A stretch of 35,175 nt of DNA from Microbacterium sp. (lineage in GTDB: Bacteria > Actinomycetota > Actinomycetes > Actinomycetales > Microbacteriaceae), in contig JAGIAK010000020.1 of assembly GCA_017744855.1 (NCBI GenBank), forward strand, positions 1-35,175, in the 5' to 3' direction. Each line of letters starts with the position of its first letter. Positions within the stretch are counted from its first letter, which is position 1. Below the pieces are notes generated by a model, which was not told the DNA's origin, ran no database searches, and saw only the letters and a list, made by a program, of their open reading frames with translations. The position numbers were made by a program, and so were the translations under genes. Shown here piece after piece: positions 7,305 to 15,102 of this stretch.

Positions 7305-8333
7305 ATGGAGCTGGAGCGCGAGGACCTCACGGCGCTCGCGCGCGGCTATGCACTGCTCGGTTCCGGTGGCGGCGGTTCCACCACCATGCTCGAGCTGATG
7401 CTGCGCGGCTCGGCGGAGTGGCCGCTGCGGATCTCCGCGGCATCCGATCTCGACCCGGCGACCCCCTGCCTCGGCGTCGCGTTCGTCGGCTCGACCATGC
7501 TGCTCGGGGAGCGGATGCCGGGGCTCGATCCCTTCCATCCCCTGCTGGCCGCGGTGGAGCGCTGGCTCGGGCATCCGGTCCCCGCGGTGTGCTCGCTGGA
7601 GGGCGGCGGCATGAACGGCCTCGCCCCGCTGACCCTCGCCGGCACGCACACGGTCGTCGATGCCGACTGCACGGGACGCGCTGTACCCAGCCTCGACCAG
7701 ATGTCGCTCTTCGTCGACCGCGTCCCCGGTCTCGTGTTCGCCTGCGAGACGGGCGCCGGCGGTGTCGCGCTCGTGGAGGCGGGGCGGCCGATCGACGCCG
7801 AGCGGGTGGTGCGTTCGGCCATCGTGCAGGCGGGCGGGGTCGGGTGCACCGTGCTCGCCGGCTTCACGGTCGGCGACCTCCATCAGCACGCGATCCGCGG
7901 TCATCTCCGCTACGCCCTCTCGCTCGGCCGGTCGTACCTCGCGATGCAGGACGCACCCCTGCCCGCTCTCGCGGACGCTCTCGGCGGCCGCCTCCTCGCC
8001 GAGGGGCGGATCGTGTCGACGGCTCCCTCTCCGATCGATCCGCACGCCGGCGCGGTCGAGATCGTCGGACACGGAGGGACCGTGCACCGGGTGGTGACGC
8101 GCTCCGAGACGCTGGCCGTGCTCCAGGACGGTCGTCTCATCGCCGCGGCTCCGACGGTCATCGTGGTGCTCGACGCCGTGTCCAGTGAGGTGCTGGAGGT
8201 CACCGATCTCGGGCTGGCCCGCACCGTGGCCGTGATCGGCATCCCCGCACCGGCCTGGTGGAGCGAGAGCCCCGAACGGCTCGCCCGCGTCGTGCCTTCC
8301 GCCTACGGCATCGTCGGGCTGGACGCCGCATGA
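7305..8333 (+). CDS. Divergent DUF917 family protein 3
   Basis: A shorter, diverged member of the same family, 342 residues. The fold signature is present but altered: GSGGGGSTTML (from residue 19) replaces GTGGGGDPYIG, losing the Asp-Pro; GGGMNGLAP replaces GGVNSTIP; and DADCTGRAVPSL (from D119) replaces DADGMGRAFPEL. The C-terminal TTEGLRYGQRV block is also lost. This pattern suggests a changed substrate pocket, or a regulatory or structural partner for copies 1 and 2. ATG at 7305 has no ribosome binding site but a TAGGCT hexamer seven bases upstream. The stop overlaps the start of the PucR gene (ATGA). Confidence 0.82.
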   Translation: MELEREDLTALARGYALLGSGGGGSTTMLELMLRGSAEWPLRISAASDLDPATPCLGVAFVGSTMLLGERMPGLDPFHPLLAAVERWLGHPVPAVCSLEGGGMNGLAPLTLAGTHTVVDADCTGRAVPSLDQMSLFVDRVPGLVFACETGAGGVALVEAGRPIDAERVVRSAIVQAGGVGCTVLAGFTVGDLHQHAIRGHLRYALSLGRSYLAMQDAPLPALADALGGRLLAEGRIVSTAPSPIDPHAGAVEIVGHGGTVHRVVTRSETLAVLQDGRLIAAAPTVIVVLDAVSSEVLEVTDLGLARTVAVIGIPAPAWWSESPERLARVVPSAYGIVGLDAA

Positions 8334-9844
8334 GCGACAGGCTGATGTTGAGCGGGCTCCTCGCGCACGCCGAGAACGGCGGGGTCCGCGTGGTGGCTGG
8401 TCCCGTGGACGTGTCCTGGCAGGCGGTCGCTGTCGAGTCCCAGGAAGACGAGCTGCCCGGAGACGTCGACGGCCTCCTCGCGGTGCTCACGGCATCCGCG
8501 CCGGTGACGACCTGGCAGCAGGACGCGATGCTGCGCAGGGTGCGCGACCGCGGTTTCACCGGGCTGGCCATGCCGGGGGCGGCGGACATGGATGCCGGAG
8601 CGATGCGCCTGGCCTCGCGGATCGGGCTGACCCTGCTCGACGTCGCACGACCCGTCCAGCTGGCGAAGGCGTGCTGGATGCTCATCGAGGCCCGCGACGC
8701 GCTGACCCTGGGGCAGGTGCGCAAGGTCGCCCAGTCGTTCGAGTACTCGGCGCACGACCTCGCCGACCTGCTGCGGCACATCGCCGCGAACCTCGGCCTC
8801 GGCGTCGCGCTGGTCGAGGCCGGTGCGGTCCTCCACGAGGCAGGGGGTGCGCTCGACCCGGATGTGCTGTCCGCCATCGGGTCGGACTCCTGGATCGATC
8901 TGACCCGTGCGGGAGACGTCGCCGCGGCATCGGTGCGCGTGGACAACCCCGGACGCAGCGGTCTGCGCCTGGTGCTCTTCGGCAGAGGGCTCGGCGAGGC
9001 GCAGCTGCAGGCGCTGTCCGTCGCCGCCGAGGTCGCGATGCCCGCCGTCGCCGGCCGGATCCTCATCGACGAGGTCGCCGAGGTCAACGACGTGGCGGTG
9101 TCGTCCGGCCTGCTGCGCGACTTCGTCGACCTCCACGGCATGCCGGACACCGACGTCGAGCGCCGGATGACCGAGCGTGGATGGCGCACCGCCGGGCACC
9201 ATCTCGGGTTCCGCATGGTCGCGCGGGGGCGACTCGACCCGTTCTCCCTGCTGCGGTCGATCGGCCCTGATCTGTCGGCGATCGACGGCGAGGCGCACGC
9301 CACGACCACGGGACGCGGGGTCGGCGGCTGGCTGACGTTCGCCGAGGCGCCGAGTCCCGACCGGGTGGAGCGCGCGGTGGCCGCGCTGCGGGAGCTGCAC
9401 TCCTCGGCGCTGCGCGCGTTCACCGTCGCGACCGGGGTGGGGTCGCTGCAGAGCGGTCCTGAGGGGCTCGCCGGCACGCTCGACGAGGCGGGGGATGCCG
9501 CGCGGATCGCCGCCGCCCGGTCGGCGACGGGGTGGTTCGTGCGGGTCGACAGCCTCGGTCTCGACCAGCTGCTCCTCGCGTGGACCGGTAACGACACGTT
9601 CGTGCCCGCAGCGCAGTCGCTGCTCGCCCCGCTGCAGGAGGGTGGAGGAGAACTCCTCGACACGCTGTCGGCGTACCTCGACAACGAGTCGGGCATCGCC
9701 GCGACCGCGCTCGCGCTCGGACTGCACCGCAACACGGTCGCCGTGCGCATCCGGCGGGTGCAGGAGCTGCTGGGCATCGACATGACCGACCCCGAAGCCC
9801 GGTTGGCGCTGCACCTCGCCTGCCGGGCCGTGCGTCCACGCTGA
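8330..9844 (+). CDS. PucR family transcriptional regulator
   Basis: DNA-binding regulator of the PucR/CdaR class, whose members often control purine, allantoin or amino-acid ring catabolism. The 504-residue product starts with a probable sensor region and ends with the family helix-turn-helix: the hydrophobic run LLDTLSAYLDNE, then GIAATALALGLHRNTVAVRIRRVQ (abridged as ALGLHRNTV followed by RIRRVQELLGI) and a final AR-x-x-LHLACR. The ATG at 8330 overlaps the stop of DUF917 copy 3 by four bases. As the last gene of the operon it is probably its own ligand-responsive regulator, perhaps acting at the TGCACAT sites near 2091-2130. Family call is strong; ligand and operator are inferred. Confidence 0.88.
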   Translation: MSDRLMLSGLLAHAENGGVRVVAGPVDVSWQAVAVESQEDELPGDVDGLLAVLTASAPVTTWQQDAMLRRVRDRGFTGLAMPGAADMDAGAMRLASRIGLTLLDVARPVQLAKACWMLIEARDALTLGQVRKVAQSFEYSAHDLADLLRHIAANLGLGVALVEAGAVLHEAGGALDPDVLSAIGSDSWIDLTRAGDVAAASVRVDNPGRSGLRLVLFGRGLGEAQLQALSVAAEVAMPAVAGRILIDEVAEVNDVAVSSGLLRDFVDLHGMPDTDVERRMTERGWRTAGHHLGFRMVARGRLDPFSLLRSIGPDLSAIDGEAHATTTGRGVGGWLTFAEAPSPDRVERAVAALRELHSSALRAFTVATGVGSLQSGPEGLAGTLDEAGDAARIAAARSATGWFVRVDSLGLDQLLLAWTGNDTFVPAAQSLLAPLQEGGGELLDTLSAYLDNESGIAATALALGLHRNTVAVRIRRVQELLGIDMTDPEARLALHLACRAVRPR

Positions 9845-9862
9845 GCCTCGTCATGTCTCCGC

Positions 9863-9957
9863 GACGCCCCACCTGACGGACGACGCCCCACCTGACGGAC
9901 GACGCCCCACCTGACGGACGTCTGCCAGGTGGGGCGTGGGCGCTCAGGTGGGGCGTC
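9863..9957. repeat. Repeat element B: three perfect 19-nt tandem units plus inverted copies
   Basis: Three identical units GACGCCCCACCTGACGGAC at 9863-9881, 9882-9900 and 9901-9919 are followed by GTCTGC and two inverted cores at 9926-9937 and 9945-9957. It is homologous to element A at 1971-2046 (same GTCTGC centre and same inverted half) but carries one more unit. It follows the PucR stop by about 20 bases and faces the convergent PhnB-like gene, so it may act as a bidirectional terminator. Confidence 0.88.
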
Positions 9958-9976
9958 GACCCGCCGACGCGGGAGG

Positions 9977-10387
9977 CTACTCGGGGTCGCCGTTCAGCAT
10001 CCAGGCGGTGCCGAAGCGATCGACGAGCATGCCGAACAGGCCGCCCCACGGAGCCGGGGCGAGCGGCATCGTGATGGTGGCGCCGTCGGACAGGCGGTCC
10101 CACACGGCGCGGGTCGTCTCGGCGGAGGTCCCGCTCAGCGAGACGGAGAACCCCTGCGGGGCGACGTAGGTCATCGAGCTCGGGGTGTCCGACGCCATCA
10201 GCACGAGGCCGTCGGGCGTCGTGAGCTGCGCGTGCATGACGAGGTCGGCCTCGCTCGGGTCCTGCAGCATGTCGGGGAACTCGGAGAAGACGTTGATGTC
10301 GAGGTCGCCCCCGAGCACGCCCTGGTAGAACTCCATCGCCTCGCGAGCGTTGTCGCGGAAGGAGAGGTACGGATTGAGGTTCGCCAT
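9977..10387 (-). CDS. PhnB-like VOC family protein
   Basis: The 136-residue product has the vicinal-oxygen-chelate fold of the PhnB-like subgroup (often mislabelled 3-demethylubiquinone methyltransferase): YLSFRDNAREAMEFYQGVLG at residues 7-26, a middle LVLMASDTP strand, and a C-terminal PWGGLFGMLVDRFGTAWMLN block. Members bind metals or small ligands and many have no known reaction. ATG at 10387 is supported by AGGAG seven bases upstream on the minus strand. It converges on the PucR gene across repeat element B and is transcribed away from the M20 peptidase. Specific function unknown. Confidence 0.85.
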   Translation of the reverse strand: MANLNPYLSFRDNAREAMEFYQGVLGGDLDINVFSEFPDMLQDPSEADLVMHAQLTTPDGLVLMASDTPSSMTYVAPQGFSVSLSGTSAETTRAVWDRLSDGATITMPLAPAPWGGLFGMLVDRFGTAWMLNGDPE

Positions 10388-10497
10388 GGTCGGGCTCCTG
10401 TCGTGCGTCTGTGGGTGGGTGGGCACGCCCAGTCTGCGCCGACCGGCGGCGGGCCACAAGACTCTCTCCGGCGACGCGGGACGACGTCGGGCGGGGA

Positions 10498-10503
10498 TAC
10501 GAT
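10498..10503 (+). promoter_or_regulatory. -10-like TACGAT of the M20 peptidase gene
   Basis: TACGAT ends seven bases before GTG 10511. This supports a leaderless start at 10511 rather than ATG 10502, which lies inside the hexamer. No clear -35. Confidence 0.4.
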
Positions 10504-10510
10504 GGCCGTC

Positions 10511-11845
10511 GTGACCGCACCCCGTCCCGGCATCGCCGAGCGCCTCTCGCAGATGATCCAGCTGCCGACCGTGTCCGCCGAGATGGAGGAGAGGGGATCC
10601 GAGCCCTTCGAGGCCTTCGTCGCCCTCATCGCCGACCAGTACCCGCTGGTGCACGAGCACCTGACGCGGGAGTGGCACACCGACCTGGGTCTGCTGTTCC
10701 GCTGGCAGGGCTCCGGCGCGGAGTCCGACGGTCCCGTCGTGCTGATGGCGCACTACGACGTGGTGCCCGTCGACGAGAGCGACGCCTGGACCCACCCGCC
10801 GTTCGCGGGTGTGATCGCCGACGGCGTGGTCTACGGGCGCGGGGCGCTCGATGACAAGGGGCCGCTGATCGTCGTGCTGGAGGCCGTGGAGAACCTGCTC
10901 GCCGACGGGTTCCGCCCGTCGCGCGACGTCTACCTGAGCTTCGGCGGCAACGAGGAGACCTACGGGCACGCGGCAGAAGAGATCGCCCGTGTGCTCCGCG
11001 ACCGCGGCATCGTCCCCTGGCTCGTGATCGACGAGGGCGGCGCCGTCGTGGAGGCGCCGCTGCCGTTCGTGCCAGGGCGCGCGGCGATGATCGGCGTCGG
11101 CGAGAAGGGCGTGATGACCGTCAGGCTGACGGCGCGCGGCGAGGGCGGGCACGCCTCGGCCCCGCCGTCGCTCACCGCGGTACGGCGCATCGCCAGGGCG
11201 GTCGATCGTCTCGGTCCCTCGACGTTCCGGCCTCGCGCATCGGCGGCGGTGCTGCGGATGCTGTCGCTGCTGGCAGTACAGACCCCCGGACCGGCCAGGC
11301 ACCTGCTGCGCCTCCTCTCCGCGATGCCGCCCGTCACGGCCAAGCTGTTCGCGGCCCTGGGGGGAGAGGCAGCCGCTCTGGTGCGGACGACGGTGGCCCC
11401 GACCATGCAGTCCGGCGGGACAGCCGCCAACGTGCTGCCCTCTCAGGCGTCCGCCACTGTCAATCTGCGCATCGCCCTGGGACAGACCACCCAGCGGACC
11501 GTGCTGCGCCTCCGGCGCCGGATCGCCGATCCGCGGGTCACCGTGACCGTCGAGGAGGCGAGCGAGCCATCGCCGGAGTCGCCCACCGACAACGAGCAGT
11601 TCGCGGTGATCGCGGAGGCGCTCGCGGTCTCCCACCCCGGCGTCCCGGCCGTTCCGTACGTGATGATGGCTGCCACCGACTCCCGCCACTTCCATCGTTT
11701 CTCGCCCGCCGTCTACCGCTTCGCCCCGTTGGAGATGTCCAACGCGCAGCGCGCCTCGATCCACGGCGTCGACGAGAACGTCGAGGTCGCCGCGCTGGAA
11801 CGCGGAGAGCGCTTCCACCGGGCGCTCCTGGAACGGCTAGGGTGA
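10511..11845 (+). CDS. M20/M25/M40 family metallopeptidase
   Basis: Cytoplasmic zinc-dependent carboxypeptidase or dipeptidase-like hydrolase. The roughly 444-residue protein has the M20 signatures in order: metal-binding VLMAHYDVVPVD, GRGALDDKGPL with the bridging Asp, the catalytic Glu pair in GGNEETYG, a dimerisation domain beginning near GEGGHASAPP, and a C-terminal histidine in DSRHFHRF. The ATG at 10502 would add three residues; GTG 10511 is preferred because a TACGAT hexamer sits seven bases before it and there is no ribosome binding site. An MFS transporter gene follows 28 bases downstream with its own ribosome binding site. The peptide substrate is unknown. Confidence 0.9.
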   Translation: MTAPRPGIAERLSQMIQLPTVSAEMEERGSEPFEAFVALIADQYPLVHEHLTREWHTDLGLLFRWQGSGAESDGPVVLMAHYDVVPVDESDAWTHPPFAGVIADGVVYGRGALDDKGPLIVVLEAVENLLADGFRPSRDVYLSFGGNEETYGHAAEEIARVLRDRGIVPWLVIDEGGAVVEAPLPFVPGRAAMIGVGEKGVMTVRLTARGEGGHASAPPSLTAVRRIARAVDRLGPSTFRPRASAAVLRMLSLLAVQTPGPARHLLRLLSAMPPVTAKLFAALGGEAAALVRTTVAPTMQSGGTAANVLPSQASATVNLRIALGQTTQRTVLRLRRRIADPRVTVTVEEASEPSPESPTDNEQFAVIAEALAVSHPGVPAVPYVMMAATDSRHFHRFSPAVYRFAPLEMSNAQRASIHGVDENVEVAALERGERFHRALLERLG

Positions 11846-11873
11846 TCTCATCCGAGCCTGAACAGGAGCCGCG

Positions 11874-13331
11874 ATGACGCGCACCCGCACTCTTGGCACC
11901 CTTGCGACCGTCGTCGGCTTCCTGGCCTTCGTCGAGTTCACCAGCGGCGTGCTGCAGGGGTACTACACGCCCATGCTCAGCGACATCGCCCGGCATCTCG
12001 GCATCCACGACGCCGACGTGAACTGGTTCGAGGGTGCGCAGCTCATGCTCTCGGCGCTCGTCGTGCCGGCGTTCGCGAAGCTCGGCGACATGATCGGCCA
12101 CAAGCGGATGCTGCTCATCTCCACGGCGCTCACCGCCGCGGCCGGGCTCGTGCTGCCGTTCACCGACTCGTTCGGGTTGTTCCTCGTCGCCTGGGCGCTG
12201 ATGGGCTTCTACGTGGTGTGGCTTCCGCTGGAGATCGCGTTGATCTGGTCGCGGTCGCGCCGGTTGGAGGGGCGGTCGGGCATCACCGCAAAGGCCGCCG
12301 GCATCCTCGTGGCCGCGCTCGAGGGCGGTGCGATCATCGGCGCCCTCGCCGGAGGTGCGCTCATCGACGTGCTGCCGCTCACCGTCGTGCTGCTCGTGCC
12401 CGCACTCCTCGTCGTCGTCTGCTTCTTCGTGGTGCTGGTCGGCGTGAAGGAGTCGCCGGAGCCCACCGGCGGCGTCTTCGACACGGTCGGCGTCGTGCTG
12501 ATCTCGATCGCCCTGCTCTGCTTCACGGGCGGTCTGAGCATGCTCCGTCTCGACGGCGGGCTCGTGAACCCGTGGTCGTGGGCGGTGGTGGTGCTCGGCA
12601 TCCTGCTCGTGGTGCCCTTCGTGCTGTGGGAGCTGCGCCACGACGACCCGATCATCGATGTGCGCATGTTCCGCTCTCCCGCTCTCGGCCCCGTGTTCCT
12701 CACCGCCGGCCTCTTCGGCGTGAGCGTGCTGGGGGCACAGGCCCCGCTGTCGACCTTCGTGCGCACCGACCCCGAGGTCTACGGCTACGGGCTGGGGACC
12801 ACCGGGTTCGCCACCTCGCTGATCATCGGCATCTACCTCATCGCGATGATCGTCGGAGCCATGCTCTTCCCGGTGATCGCCCGTGCGCTCACACCGCGAT
12901 TGACGCTCCTGGGGGCGTCGCTGCTCGTCTGCGTCGGCTTCCTGTTGTTCCTGCCGTTCCACGGCTCGTACCTGCAGGTGGTCACGAACATGGTCGTCGC
13001 CGGCATCGGCTCAGGGGCGCTCGTCGCCGCGTTGCCGGCTGCGGCGGCCTCGGCGGCTCCGTCGACGCAGACCGGCGTCGCGACCGGGCTCACCAACTCG
13101 GTGAAGACCGTCGGCGGCGCGGTCGCGTCATGCGTGTTCGGCATCGCCCTGCTGCACGGGGTGGGCGGAGCGGCGGCCGAAGGCACGGCGGGCTCCTTCG
13201 CCGGCTATCTCACCGTGTGGACGGTCTGCGGTGTGACGGCGCTGGTCGCCGCCGTGCTGCTGCTGTTCGTGCCCAAGGAGGCGTTCACCGACAGGACCGA
13301 GGCCGTCGAAGAAGCGGCTCCCGTCGCCTGA
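11874..13331 (+). CDS. MFS transporter (DHA2-like)
   Basis: Inner-membrane secondary transporter, 485 residues with about fourteen hydrophobic helices, resembling the drug:proton antiporter-2 group. Motif A is visible as AKLGDMIGHKRMLL after the second helix. The N-terminus (ATVVGFLAFVEFTSGVLQG) is the first helix, and the C-terminal tail is acidic and Ala-rich. ATG at 11874 follows AGGAG at 11864-11868. TAGGGT near 11838, inside the end of the M20 gene, could be its -10. Co-expression with the peptidase is possible given the 28-base gap. The substrate cannot be inferred; a drug-efflux label would be speculative. Confidence 0.88.
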   Translation: MTRTRTLGTLATVVGFLAFVEFTSGVLQGYYTPMLSDIARHLGIHDADVNWFEGAQLMLSALVVPAFAKLGDMIGHKRMLLISTALTAAAGLVLPFTDSFGLFLVAWALMGFYVVWLPLEIALIWSRSRRLEGRSGITAKAAGILVAALEGGAIIGALAGGALIDVLPLTVVLLVPALLVVVCFFVVLVGVKESPEPTGGVFDTVGVVLISIALLCFTGGLSMLRLDGGLVNPWSWAVVVLGILLVVPFVLWELRHDDPIIDVRMFRSPALGPVFLTAGLFGVSVLGAQAPLSTFVRTDPEVYGYGLGTTGFATSLIIGIYLIAMIVGAMLFPVIARALTPRLTLLGASLLVCVGFLLFLPFHGSYLQVVTNMVVAGIGSGALVAALPAAAASAAPSTQTGVATGLTNSVKTVGGAVASCVFGIALLHGVGGAAAEGTAGSFAGYLTVWTVCGVTALVAAVLLLFVPKEAFTDRTEAVEEAAPVA

Positions 13332-13358
13332 GTCTGCTCCCGTCGGCGGCGGCCGAGG

Positions 13359-13757
13359 TCAGTCGCGCGGGTTGTGCATGAACTCCAGCCGGATGCCGTT
13401 GGCGTCCTCCACGAACGAGGCGTAGTACTTCGCGGTGAACCGCGGGTACTCCTTGGGCTCGCGCACCGCGGTCCATCCGGCGGCCAGCGCGATGTCGTGC
13501 AGCCGGTCGACCTCCGCACGGGAGTCGACGGCGTAGGCGAGATGCTGCCAGCCCACCCTGCCGTGCTCGTGCGGGCCGGTGCCCTCGTCGCGCGCGGGAT
13601 AGAGCAGCACCTCGGGCTCGTCGGTCTTGCGCCAGTACGCGTGGTCCTCTGCGTCGTAGGCGCGCACGTAGCCGAGCGCCTCGAAGACGGGGTTGAACTG
13701 CGCGGAGGCCGCGGGGACATCGTCGACGGTGATGCCGATGTGATCGAAGGTCGCCAT
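13359..13757 (-). CDS. VOC family protein (glyoxalase-like), paralogue 1
   Basis: A 132-residue single vicinal-oxygen-chelate domain starting MATFDHIGITVDD, with the metal-site histidines expected at FDHIGI and GWQHLAY and the glutamate in GIRLEFMHN near the C-terminus. It is a clear paralogue of the VOC protein at 15269-15673: from GPH to the end, most positions are identical by hand alignment. The start at 13757 is chosen because this ATG begins the fold and CAGACT lies six bases upstream; an upstream in-frame start would add six residues. It lies just downstream of rtcB on the same strand but is separated from it by a strong terminator. Substrate unknown. Confidence 0.85.
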   Translation of the reverse strand: MATFDHIGITVDDVPAASAQFNPVFEALGYVRAYDAEDHAYWRKTDEPEVLLYPARDEGTGPHEHGRVGWQHLAYAVDSRAEVDRLHDIALAAGWTAVREPKEYPRFTAKYYASFVEDANGIRLEFMHNPRD

Positions 13758-13763
13758 GCCCTC

Positions 13764-13769
13764 AGTCTG
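13764..13769 (-). promoter_or_regulatory. -10-like CAGACT of VOC gene 1
   Basis: On the minus strand CAGACT precedes the ATG at 13757 by six bases, without a ribosome binding site. The same hexamer stands seven bases before its paralogue at 15673, so the arrangement is repeated. Confidence 0.35.
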
Positions 13770-13799
13770 GCTCATGCCTCGGACATGCGTCGGACCTAC

Positions 13800-13831
13800 C
13801 GAGGACCCGGGGCCGGGGCCCCGGGTCCTCG
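13800..13831 (-). terminator. Terminator hairpin after rtcB
   Basis: A perfect 15-bp stem (13800-13814 with 13817-13831, arms CGAGGACCCGGGGCC and its complement) begins eight bases beyond the rtcB stop codon on the minus strand. It is extremely GC-rich and lacks a T run. It should end rtcB transcription and separate it from the VOC gene. Confidence 0.75.
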
Positions 13832-13838
13832 TGTCCGC

Positions 13839-15008
13839 TCAGTCGCCCTTCACGTTGACGAGCTGCCTGAGCGTGTGCCGGATCGTCACGAGGTCGGCGG
13901 CATCCGCCATCACGGTGTCGATCGGCTTGTACGCCTGCGGGATCTCGTCGATGAAGGCGTCCGTGTCACGGAACTCGATGCCCGTCATCGCCTCCCGCAG
14001 CTGATCGTGCGTGAACGTCCGCCGCGCCGCCGACCTGGAGTGCTCCCGTCCGGCGCCGTGCGGCGAGGAGTTCAGCGACAGCGGGTTGCCGAGCCCCTCG
14101 ACCACGTACGACGCGGTGCCCATCGAGCCGGGGATCAGTCCCGGCCGTCCGGCGTCCGCCTGGATCGCGCCCTTCCGGGAGACCCACACCTGCTTCCCGA
14201 AGTGCTTCTCCGACTCGGTGAAGTTGTGGTGGCAGTTGATCCGCTCCTGCTCGTCCACCGGGGTGCCGAGGAACTCCGACACCTGCCGCACGACCCTGTC
14301 CATCATCTCCTCCCGGTTGAGCAGGGCGAAGTGCTGCGCCCACCGGAGCTCGCGGATGTACCGGGTGAACTCCGGCGCGCCCTCGACGAGGTACGCCAGG
14401 TCGGGGTCGGGCAGATCGATCCACCACTGCCTGGCCAGCCTCTGCGCGACGGCGATGTGGTGCGTGGCGATCTTGTTGCCGACGCCCCGCGATCCGGAAT
14501 GCAGGAACAGCCACACCCGGTCGAGCTCGTCGGCCGACACCTCGATGAAGTGGTTGCCCGAGCCGAGCGTGCCCAGCTGGAGCCGCCAGTTCTTGGCGTA
14601 GGTCTCCGGATCGAAGCCGTTCTTCTCCGCGAGCGCCTCGAGCTCGTCGATGCGCGGCTGAGCCGTGGCGACGACCTTGTTGTTGTAGCGCCCGGCCGAC
14701 AGCGGGATGGCCCGCTCGATCTGCTCACGCAGCGGTGCGAGGTCGCGACCGGCGAGGTCGCTCCTCGTGAACTGCGTGCGGACAGCGATCATGCCGCAGC
14801 CGATGTCGACGCCGACGGCGGCCGGGATGATCGCGCCCAGCGTGGGGATGACCGAGCCTACGGTCGCCCCCTTGCCCAGGTGCGCGTCCGGCATGAGCGC
14901 CAGGTGCGGGTGGATGAACGGCATGCGTGCGGTGGTGTGCGCCTGATCGAGCGTCTTCTCGTCGATCAGCGACGCCCACGACAGCAGCCGTGCGGAGAGC
15001 CTCTCCAT
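13839..15008 (-). CDS. rtcB: RNA-splicing ligase RtcB
   Basis: GTP- and Mn-dependent RNA ligase that joins 2',3'-cyclic phosphate or 3'-phosphate ends to 5'-OH ends, used in RNA repair. The 389-residue product has the metal-binding cysteine in VGVDIGCGM, the GSGNHF segment, HSGSRGVGN, and PHGAGR with H317 as the expected guanylylated histidine. ATG 15008 is chosen over an in-frame start 52 codons upstream because AAGGAAAGGA precedes it and the RtcB fold starts here. No RtcR-like activator or RtcA is present. Instead, a promoter, short ORF and intrinsic terminator lie immediately upstream on the same strand, suggesting attenuation control. Confidence 0.95.
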   Translation of the reverse strand: MERLSARLLSWASLIDEKTLDQAHTTARMPFIHPHLALMPDAHLGKGATVGSVIPTLGAIIPAAVGVDIGCGMIAVRTQFTRSDLAGRDLAPLREQIERAIPLSAGRYNNKVVATAQPRIDELEALAEKNGFDPETYAKNWRLQLGTLGSGNHFIEVSADELDRVWLFLHSGSRGVGNKIATHHIAVAQRLARQWWIDLPDPDLAYLVEGAPEFTRYIRELRWAQHFALLNREEMMDRVVRQVSEFLGTPVDEQERINCHHNFTESEKHFGKQVWVSRKGAIQADAGRPGLIPGSMGTASYVVEGLGNPLSLNSSPHGAGREHSRSAARRTFTHDQLREAMTGIEFRDTDAFIDEIPQAYKPIDTVMADAADLVTIRHTLRQLVNVKGD

Positions 15009-15053
15009 GATTCCTTTCCTTCGGTGGTGTTCGGCCACAGGTCGGGACTCATG

Positions 15054-15085
15054 AAAAATGCCCCGGACCTGACGGTGCGGGGCAT
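15054..15085 (-). terminator. Intrinsic terminator between leader ORF and rtcB
   Basis: On the minus strand ATGCCCCG (15085-15078) pairs with CGGGGCAT (15065-15058); three further inner pairs close a TCA-type tetraloop, and a run of five T (15058-15054) follows. This is one of the few textbook hairpin-plus-U-run terminators in the window. It lies 45 bases before the rtcB start and 18 bases after the leader ORF stop, so rtcB expression from the upstream promoter would need readthrough. Confidence 0.75.
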
Positions 15086-15102
15086 GATGGCAGCGGATGC
15101 TG

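Noticed and set aside
9977..10387. PhnB-like gene as a methyltransferase
   Set aside because: The old 3-demethylubiquinone methyltransferase label is a known misannotation of this VOC subgroup; no methyl-donor motif is present.
9929..10510. Long N-terminal extension of the M20 peptidase
   Set aside because: It reads through the repeat element and opposite the PhnB-like gene with Arg/His-rich sequence; the peptidase fold starts at about 10511.
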